Positions 56,171-64,000 of a stretch of 64,000 bases of DNA are shown here, piece by piece. Source of the DNA: Epiperipatus broadwayi (Eukaryota; Onychophora; Udeonychophora; Euonychophora; Peripatidae); NCBI GenBank assembly GCA_028023455.1, contig JAQFVV010012422.1:9646337-9710336 (forward strand), in the 5' to 3' direction. Every line of letters begins with the position of its first letter. Position 1 is the stretch's first letter. Under the pieces are notes generated by a model. The model was given only the letters and a program-made list of their open reading frames with translations. It ran no database searches and was not told where the DNA came from. A program made the translations under genes and the position numbers.

Positions 56171-57420
56171 GCTATTAATAATTCATTTCAGGAATGAAGG
56201 TTTATCAAGTTTAAGCCAACATTTCTGAATTCTAGCCTATCTTTTCGACATCATACCGATACATTTTTTTATTCATTTATCTCTCACACATGGACTTTTT
56301 TCTAGATTTTTTAACATTTTTTTGGGGATCTAATTTAAGATTTCAACTGTCCATTTTATCTTTTTTTTTTTTGCAGAATATCCAGACCAACTCAATTTCT
56401 TTTTCTTAATTCTTTTCATAACATCATTAGTATCTTTTTGTTTTCTCATCCACGTATTTCATTTTCAATTCCTTTTTGTTATGCTTAAGGTCATTCCATA
56501 CAATATTGAGTGATCTGGAAATCTCAGTATTACTTTTTTATTGTCTACATTTCAGATACTTGTGTAACAACTAGTGAAACTTGTTATTAAAAACCTTTCT
56601 TTTCTAATACAAAACTATATATATTGTTTTGAATAATTATATATATATATATATATGATATTATAAAAATGCAAGTTATATATATATATATAATATTATT
56701 TTTATTAAAAGCATTACATCCAAGTTTAATTCTATGATTAGTTTCATCCATTATATTTTCATCTTTATTAATAATCTAATAAAGATATATGTAGTTCATA
56801 ATTAGCAATCTTTTTTTTTTCTGAGAAAATCCATTGAGCATTAATCCTTTTAGGATTTGTTTTATTTTTATTTATTATTTTTATTTAGTATCTCTTGTAA
56901 TATTTTCTGAAACTCTACTAAACATTGTTTGCAAAACAATCACATGATCTGAAAAAATCTAGATGAAGTTTTTATTCTCTTAGCTTCCAATTTTAATCTA
57001 CAAAATAATTTTCATAAAATTGCTGTAAAAATTTATTCCTGGCATATATCAGTATTAATGTTAATCTTAGTATCAAATATAATGTAATCATTGCTATTAA
57101 ATTTTAATAAATATTTTTCAGAATATGATATACTGTATTTCGGATTTATATCTTGATGGTCCTCTTTAATCACTGTGGAAATGCTTATAATATTAATTGC
57201 TGTTCACAATTTACAAATCCAAAGCATAGTGGCAACTTAGGTTCATAGGTCTTTTCTATAACTTTTATCAGTATTTATTTGTACATGCTACTTTTAAATC
57301 CAGCTTGTTTTTTTTTTAGTTGAGTCCAAAAGTTCATGGTAGATAAATTATATTTTTCTTTGTAAAAGTTTTGTATAGAACAGATAGAAGTCAATTATAA
57401 TTTTCATAACTTTGCACCAA
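56171..57420 (-). mobile_element. heavily decayed RTE-type LINE, minus strand
   Basis: It is collinear with the 3' half of the 60.6-kb copy: GGAATGAAGGTTTATCAAG (tail), ACTCAATTTC, CTGAGAAAATCCATTGAGCAT, TCTTGTAATATTTTCTGAAACTC, CCAAAGCATAGTGGCAACT and TCCAGCTTGTTTTTT all occur in the same order. All frames are broken and a (TA)n expansion is inserted at 56635-56695. The oldest-looking RTE copy here. Confidence 0.7.
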
Positions 57421-57667
57421 TCTTCCTATGATAAGAAAGATATCAATACAGAGTCAAAGTTATTGGCTCTAAATACGATCATTATAAAATTAACTATTAA
57501 AAATTTTCAAACTGCTAGTTTATTGTTATAATATTTTGTTATAAATTTTCCATAACCATGTATTAAGAACTGAATCTTTTTTACGAGTGATAATATTCTA
57601 TTCTTAAGTGAATCAAGCTTTCATAGTGCAAATATAGTATTTCCCTCAAAAATAATATATATATATA

Positions 57668-57801
57668 TTTGAAATACAAGCATAATTCATATATTTGGAA
57701 TGTAAATGTAATATAGGGGTTTGAACACATACTTAAGCACCCTTCAAATCCCCTATATCACATTTAAATTCCAAGTATATAAATTGTGGTTGTATTTCAA
57801 A
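57668..57801. repeat. hairpin with ~58-bp arms
   Basis: TTTGAAATACAAGCATAATT through GGGGTTTGAA (57668-57725) pairs with 57743-57801 (TTCAAATCCCCTATATCACA through GTATTTCAAA). The loop is about 17 bases. A fragment of the same sequence (GTTCAAATCCCCTATATTA) occurs at 58220. Confidence 0.85.
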
Positions 57802-59256
57802 AATAGTACAGATTCAGCTTGTATCCTGCCCATCTCTCTTCTATGTATTGGAATCGACAAAGGTCTATATATGAGGGATCAGAATGACTTAAGGTCAACA
57901 TGGGCATGACAATAATATTGGCATCAACAAGGGATTTGGGTGTTTCATTATCATATTTTCAATGGAAAAAATGGCTGAAGAGTTTGAGAATTGAGTAGAT
58001 TGAAGCCTGTCCATTAAAGTTTGAAGATTTGCTAATCTTAATATAAACTGAGCACTGTTTATATATACATGTGGGAGTTGATGATCTGGATCAAGTGATG
58101 AGAGCTAGTTTAGCACAAAATATGTATATTGAAGATTATTTATCTGTTTTTTCAAAGTGGGTAGTCATGTGTATCCGTTGTATGAGATAAAATGGATACG
58201 TAAAGAGAGCTTGAAACTCTGTGTTCAAATCCCCTATATTATATATATATATATATAGTGATGTGAATCTAAATTTAAAAAATAACTAAATTAATAGCTA
58301 AATTAAAAATTATTTTAGATTTTCAAGTTTGAAAGATTTTAATTCCTGAAAAATAATATATATATATATATATATATTATTTTCATGTATATTAGCAATC
58401 ATAATAGCATCTGAAAGAATTTTAATTAATTACTAGTTAAATGGAAAGGATGTATATATTTCTAATCATATACACTATTCATAAGTTTAAAAGCTAATTA
58501 ACTGTATAAATATAATTTGAGTAAAACCTGTGTGGTTTATTGCAGGGTATAATGATGGATTTTATGGCCTAAAGTCCATTGATTATATCTCCATCCATCT
58601 CTGTCATTTCTGATGCTATGAGTTTTTATGAAATCCCAAATAATAAACTATTCAGTTATTTTACTATTTGATTATATAACACATAAAAAAACTACATTTA
58701 TAAAATGAATGATAGAGAATGTGCATAGATTTATTCTTTAAAATAAAACCTTCATAACATTTCTTGTTATCACAGGCATTAGACATAAATATTTTTATAA
58801 AGGTTAGAGAATTTCTAGAGATATACAAAATGCACAAATCATGTCAATAAGTAAATAGTAAAACTCAGTTTAGTGTTGAAAAACTCCATATAAAAAGCTC
58901 CACTATAAAAAAACTCACCATTAAGTGAGTATTGAATATGCTACTGTATAATTAAAAGGCTATGTTATAGCATTCAAAAACTGTTATTCAGAAACAATAA
59001 AATATTGTAATAAAATATTATTTTGTGAATTAAAATCTACTTCAAAAAAAATTTAATGATGTTTACTGAAATCTGTAACAATCAAATAATGCCAAAGGAA
59101 AAAAAAGTTAGTTGATATTCAAAATGACGCTGAAATTTAAGTAGTATAAAATGTTATCATTAATTATGTATATGTGTAGATGTTATCTATTTCTAGTTTT
59201 TACCGAATGATATAAATGAGGATTTGAAGGATTAATTATCCCTGTGTATTTTGGCA
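57802..59256. other. intron 3, AT-rich, nothing recognised
   Basis: (TA)n at 58235-58258 and 58356-58380. No gene is seen. Confidence 0.5.
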
Positions 59257-59261
59257 TAGTT

Positions 59262-59335
59262 GGTAGAGCGTCTGACTTGGAATAGGGAGGTTCTGCCGCT
59301 AGAACTTCTTATGAACATCCGAACAATAAATAGCC
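59262..59335 (+). repeat. tRNA-like fragment (box A present, box B decayed)
   Basis: GGCATAGTTGGTAGAGCGTC followed by TGACTTGGAATAGGGAGGTTC looks like the D arm and anticodon arm of a tRNA. The T arm region (TGCCGCTAGAAC) no longer matches box B. Probably a decayed tRNA-derived SINE head or tRNA pseudogene. Confidence 0.45.
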
Positions 59336-60598
59336 TTATGCATTATATATATACGGTTGAAAAGCTGAAATTCTGATGATGTGAAATAATTGGTAACTTT
59401 TAAAATAAAATATTTATTTTTAAATAAAATACTCTTACATTAATATCATCTGATGTGGCAAGTCAACAAATATATACTTGCTGAATTATTTTTTATGAAT
59501 AAAAATATCAGCAATGTAATTTAGAAGTTTACACCGTTAAAAAGATTAAATGGATTTCATTAAAAAACGTTATTTCATATGAAAAATAAATAAATGTAAC
59601 TATTTATATGAAGTATTTTTAAAGGAGCATTTAGGGTGGCATTTTACAGCATCTATTGCCCCCCCCCCCCATTTAATATTGAAGTCATGATCGACTATAA
59701 CTCAATATACTTTTTTTTTAAAATACTGCCTTTGTTCTATTCCCACATTTTGAATGTCCAGCAATTGTTTTCAAATCATAAATGATAAAACATGCTCTTG
59801 ATAGCTGTGGGTTCAAAACTTAATTGTTCCCATATTGCAATTCAAGTAATTTCAGTGCTTGGATATCATGATCTCTTTAGTAATGAATCATTCAATTATT
59901 ACTTAATAACTTTACATTATTTAGTGTTTTCCGTTATGTAATAAAACCTCAAATATATACATGTTTTTAGTTATCAACATATATATGGATTTATTCATTA
60001 AACACACAGACATATGTACAACAACTATATGGGGACGTATATAAATGCATATTTATTTTAATTTTTTATTCATGCTATATTACAATTTATATTAAAACAT
60101 TTATATTCTATATATTAGAAACAATTTTTTATATTTCAATATAAACTTGATGTTACTTATGTACATAAATTAAAAATTAAATCTAAAAATATTTTCAAAT
60201 TTTTTGGGTTTTCATCAGTTCATCTACAGAAACGCAGTCCACTCCATTTCACTATGTTAGTATTTCTCAAATAACATTTGCTTATCAGGTAAGCTAGAAG
60301 TCTCAAACATCTGAATCTCTTTGACTGCCTTGATATATTTTCCATTATATCACTCTTGCAAGATAGGAGCTGCTTTCTTTTTACTTTTAATAACTTAGTT
60401 TTTAACAAAGCAAAAATCCAAACTCTCAAGATAAACTATTGGACGAAGAGTAAGAGAGTTATTATTTATTTAAAGAATTATTGACAGTTTCAATGGTGCT
60501 TTGTGATCTAATGAATCAATTTAAAAGCTAAAGAGAAACTTTGACAAATGATAGCAAATACTTAAAGGAAATTAAAAGAAGAAACAATGCTAATAAAC
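59336..60598. other. intron 3, AT-rich
   Basis: A run of twelve C at 59659-59670 stands out. No gene is seen. Confidence 0.5.
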
Positions 60599-61262
60599 TC
60601 ATCATCATCATCAACCATTATCAATCCACTGCAGGATGAAGGTCTCTCCAAATTTAAACCATCTCTGATTTTTAGCTTCTCTTCTCCACATCACCCCTGC
60701 ACACTTTCTTATTTCATCCATCCATATCATCACGTGGTCTCTTTCTAGGTCTTTGACAATCTCTTGGAATCCAGTTTAAGATTTCAATTGTTCATCTATT
60801 ATCATCTCTTTTAGCAATATGTCTAGCCTAACTCCACTTCAGTCTTTCAATTTTTTCAATGTCAATAACACCTGTTTGTTCTCTTGCCCATATATTGTGT
60901 TTTCGAACTCTTTTTGTTACTCCTAACAAGCATCTCTCCATACTTTTTTAAGTGGTCTGAAATCTCTGTATTGATCTTCTATTAAGTGTCCAAGTCTCAG
61001 ATCCATAAGTAAGAACTGGTAAAACACATTTATTAAAAACTTTTCTTTTCAAACACATAGTCATATTTTCTTTTAGCATCAAGTTATTTCTATCAAAGGC
61101 ATTTCAAACAAGTTTAATTCTATAATTAATTTCATCCATTATGTTTCCATCTGTATTAATAATCTGACCAATATATTTGTAGCTGTTAACTTTTTCTAAC
61201 TTACCATAATCAATCTTTATTTTCATATTTTGAGAAAATCCATTGAACATTATGTAGTTTTT

Positions 61263-62149
61263 TTAACATTTATCTTTAGTCATACTTTCATCTGATAACT
61301 CCTGCAACATTTTCTGCAGCTCTAAAGTATTATTTTCAAAAACAAATACATCATCTGCAAAATCTAAATGACTTAAATAATCTCCATTTACTTTCACTCC
61401 TTTAGATTCCCATTCTAATCCACAAAATACTTCTTGCAGCACTGCTGGAAAACGTTTTGGAGATATGGAGTCATCCTGTCTTCCACCCTTTTCAATGTTG
61501 ACTTTCCTAATATCATTATGTAATCTAATTGTTGTTATTGCATTTTTATAAATATTCTTTAAAATATGACAATATCCTGGATCTATACCTTGATGATCCA
61601 ATGCTTTAATCACTGAAGAAATGTTTATAGAATCAAATGCCTTTTCATAATCTATAAATCCAAAGCATAATGGCAATTCATATTTATTTGTTCTTTCTAT
61701 AACTTCTCTCAATACCTGGATAAGGATCTACAGTACTAAAACCACTTTTAAATCTAGCTTGTTTTCTTGGTTGATGGAAATCCAATGTTCTCTGTAAATG
61801 AGTTGTAATAATCTTCATAAAAAATTTGTATAAAACTGATAAAAGGCTGATAGATTTATAATTTCTAATATCTTCTTTATAACATTTTTTAAATATTAAT
61901 ATTAATAGTGCATTCTTCCAACCATCTGGTATATCTTTATCATTTAGACATTTGCTATATAACTTTGCTAAAAAAAATTCTATTTCTTCACCTGCTGCTT
62001 TTAATATATCAATTATAATTCCATCATTACCTGGAGCCTTTCCTTTCTTCATAAATTTAATTGCATGTCTCACTTCTTCATTTAAAATTTCTGGGCAATT
62101 CAGAAAATATAATAGAGATAGGAGTTACTTGTTCTTTATTAATATATAA
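61263..62149 (-). pseudogene. RTE reverse transcriptase (two frames)
   Basis: The first piece (62073-61684) contains KGKAPGNDGIIIDILKAA, WKNALLILIFKK and RNYKSISLLSVLYK, then a frameshift after RKQARFKSGFST. The second (61712-61263) contains PLCFGFIDYEKAFDSI (motif A with its Asp), a motif B region that reads RQDDSISPKRF instead of the usual QGDxxSP, and LDFADDVFVF (FADD box, both Asp intact). Reverse transcription would be blocked by the frameshift rather than by catalytic substitutions. RTE reverse transcriptases prime on nicked target DNA. Confidence 0.85.
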
Positions 62150-62526
62150 TTCTTGATAGAAGTCTTGTACCCATTTTATGATTTCATCTCTCTTTTTAGT
62201 AATAGTTTCATCTTTTTTCCTTATTGTAGTTATAAATTTCTTACCCATACCAAAATGTTGTTTTACATTCTTGAGACTTTTATTCTCTTCTACAGTGTTT
62301 TTTTTTTGCTACTTCACAGTTATACTTATATCATTTTCAACTCTTTTCCGCACCAGTTTACAGAATTTGAGATATTCAATTCTTTTTAATGCATCATTTT
62401 GTATATCTTCATATTCCTTCTTTTTTCATAAATTCTCTAGTCTCAATAGAAATTTTATTGGTCAATTGCTGCTTTTTTCTACCAGCTATCTTTGTTGCAG
62501 TTTTTAAAAGTGTATCAATTATTTTC

Positions 62527-63504
62527 TTATAAAATTTTATTCAAATCTGAATCGTGTTCAAAATCTACTAATACTTGAAACCGATTTGTAAATTCTAATT
62601 TAAATTCATTAGAGTGTTTCTGAAGATTAAGAATATCAACTGTAAGTTTTGCATTAACATGTATTTTACATCTTACTAATCGATGATCACTTCCTGTGTT
62701 AAATTTATTAAGAACATTACAATCTTGAAATGTGTATTTTCTGTTAGTCAAAATATAATTCAATTCTGCTGTACCTTCATTTGGATGCTTCCATGTCCAT
62801 TTTCTTTTAACATTTTTCTCAAACAAAAAAAAAGAATTTATAATATTAAGTTTTTCTTTTTCTGCAAACTCCACAAGTCTACATCCTCTCTCATTTCTAT
62901 TACCATAATCAAAATTACCTATAGCACTTTCATTTTTCATTTGTTTACCAATTCTAGCATTCAAGTCTCCAAAACAATTTTAAAATGTTGTTTACTCTGA
63001 TCAAAAGCCTTTTGTACATCTATATAAAAATTTTCTACTACTTCATCACTATGAGAACTTGTTGGGGCATAAACCTGAATTATCTGCATTTGATATCTAC
63101 TATTAAGTTGTCATTCCATCCGATACACCATCAATCTCCACAATGTTGTTCTTCCACTTTTTATTTATAATTAATCCTACTCCACTTGTATTTCCAATAT
63201 TTGTGCCTTTATAGTAGAGTACATGTCCACTTTTTAAATCAATTGTCTCTTCACCTTTTCTTCTAACTTCACAAAATCCAATAATATCCCATTTAATATG
63301 AGACAGTTCTTCTTTTAATTCTTGCAATCTTCCTTCACTTGAAAGTGATCTGCAGTTGTAAGTACCTAAATAAAAAGTCATCATAAAATGGCAGCCTGAG
63401 TCCACAATCAGGATTCTTAGCACCCTCGGCCACCAACCACTGCCTTGGTTGGTGATTTTACAGCCTCCTGGAAATAAGGGCCATGTCTTATTTTTGTCTG
63501 TCAT
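62527..63504 (-). pseudogene. RTE apurinic-like endonuclease domain (two frames)
   Basis: The first piece (63504-63103) has LGTYNCRSLSSEGRLQELKE, WDIIGFCEVRRKGE and GVGLIINKKW, the start of the APE-type endonuclease. The frame shifts near 63105. The second piece (62964-62527) has a GDxNARIG-like segment, the internal NxxGxRLxxFA region and TGSDHRLVRCK, whose S-D-H is the conserved catalytic ending. The upstream ~40 residues before LGTYN are probably leader-encoded. Same element as the RT entry. Confidence 0.85.
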
Positions 63505-63837
63505 GATTGTATATATCTATTGGAAAAGTATTATCATTTACACAGGAATTTATTCTCCCTTATCAGGCAACCGAGAAGAAAGACCATGGAGCTCCTTTAT
63601 CTTAAACTCAGAGGTAAAAAGGCAATAAACTCACCACACTGGCTAATGCATGTTGGTGAGAAGCCCATCCATGTTAGTATACTATTTGAATAATCACATA
63701 GTAATAACAGCTGCAACAACAAGAATATATGGAGTGAACATTAGGAATTTGCCTGGCTTGGTTCCTTTACGATCTCCAAGTGGAATCAAAGGGTCTCATT
63801 TCAGGTAATAGCAAACTCCTTTCTGCTGCCCTAATAA

Positions 63838-63933
63838 ACTAAAAACAGTTTAATGATTAAAAGCAAGATTTTTTTTTCTCATTAAGATGCACTAATATGA
63901 TGTTGGTTATATTGACTAATTTAAACATCTGTA

Positions 63934-63936
<3 letters not shown>
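63838..63936. other. short AT-rich stretch
   Basis: Nothing recognised between the RTE leader and the terminal microsatellite. Confidence 0.5.

Positions 63937-64000
<64 letters not shown>
63937..64000. repeat. (TA)n microsatellite running off the window
   Basis: More than thirty TA units up to the last base; its full length cannot be seen. Confidence 0.95.

Larger units (their letters stand above)
60599..63837 (-). mobile_element. nearly full-length RTE-type LINE with frameshifts
   Basis: About 3.2 kb on the minus strand. From the 5' side (63837): a leader with several GC-raised segments, an endonuclease domain (63504-62527), a linker, a reverse transcriptase (62073-61263), a C-terminal domain and a tail ATGATGATGATG at 60599-60612. 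The order endonuclease-RT in one ORF with a trinucleotide-like tail fits the RTE clade. At least three frameshifts split the ORF. This copy serves as reference for the other five RTE fragments in the window. Confidence 0.85.

Noticed and set aside
58541-58590. possible small exon after TTATTGCAG
   Set aside because: Only a few codons resemble an exon (GYNDGFYGL), without the LE cysteine pattern and with no clear donor at a useful phase.
61952-63170. several + strand ORFs of 60-109 codons
   Set aside because: Antisense shadows of the RTE element on the minus strand, Phe/Ser-rich from reading A/T-rich codons backwards.

Overview
The window looks like about 64 kb of intronic DNA from an invertebrate animal nuclear genome. 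It is strongly AT-rich, with no operons, ribosome binding sites or long cellular ORFs. Coding signal comes from short exons with splice sites lying far apart. The families of the transposable elements (RTE-like LINEs, Ty3/gypsy LTR elements, hAT-like and foldback elements, tRNA-derived repeats) suit a mollusc, arthropod or cnidarian. I cannot name the species; a mollusc such as a cephalopod is only a guess.

The host gene is on the + strand. Three exons at 4472-4606, 30119-30253 and 36437-36571 are each exactly 135 bp. Each begins after a pyrimidine-rich AG acceptor, ends before a GTAATR donor, has phase 1 at both ends, and encodes one complete laminin-type EGF-like (LE) module. Joined in order they give three tandem LE modules of an extracellular basement-membrane protein, probably a laminin alpha subunit. 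The introns are about 25.5 kb and 6.2 kb, and the window continues into introns on both sides. I found no fourth exon.

The introns are filled with mobile elements of several ages. 0-4 kb: the 3' end of an RTE-type LINE and a GC-raised repeat-like block with a TATA box and a minisatellite. 6-9 kb: hairpin MITEs and a half foldback element. 12.4-18.1 kb: a decayed gypsy element on the minus strand with two diverged LTRs. 19.2-20.7 kb: a 5'-truncated LINE with an uninterrupted 457-codon reverse-transcriptase ORF and a 10-bp target duplication. 23.7-28.6 kb: a decayed gypsy element on the + strand. 30.5-35.7 kb: two RTE copies in opposite orientation flanking a gap. 36.8-40 kb: a MITE, an LTR-like repeat and a hAT-like element with an exact 8-bp target duplication. 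41.4-46.9 kb: an internally deleted minus-strand gypsy element, one of whose LTRs is split by a 2.9-kb insertion. 47.7-48.2 kb: two near-perfect tandem duplications. 49.8-58 kb: tRNA-like and hairpin elements and a decayed RTE. 60.6-63.8 kb: a nearly full-length RTE with frameshifts. The window ends in a TA microsatellite.

I see no new multigene system. The most informative observations are the symmetric LE exons, the dated nesting of transposons, the internally deleted gypsy copy, and several families of long hairpins.
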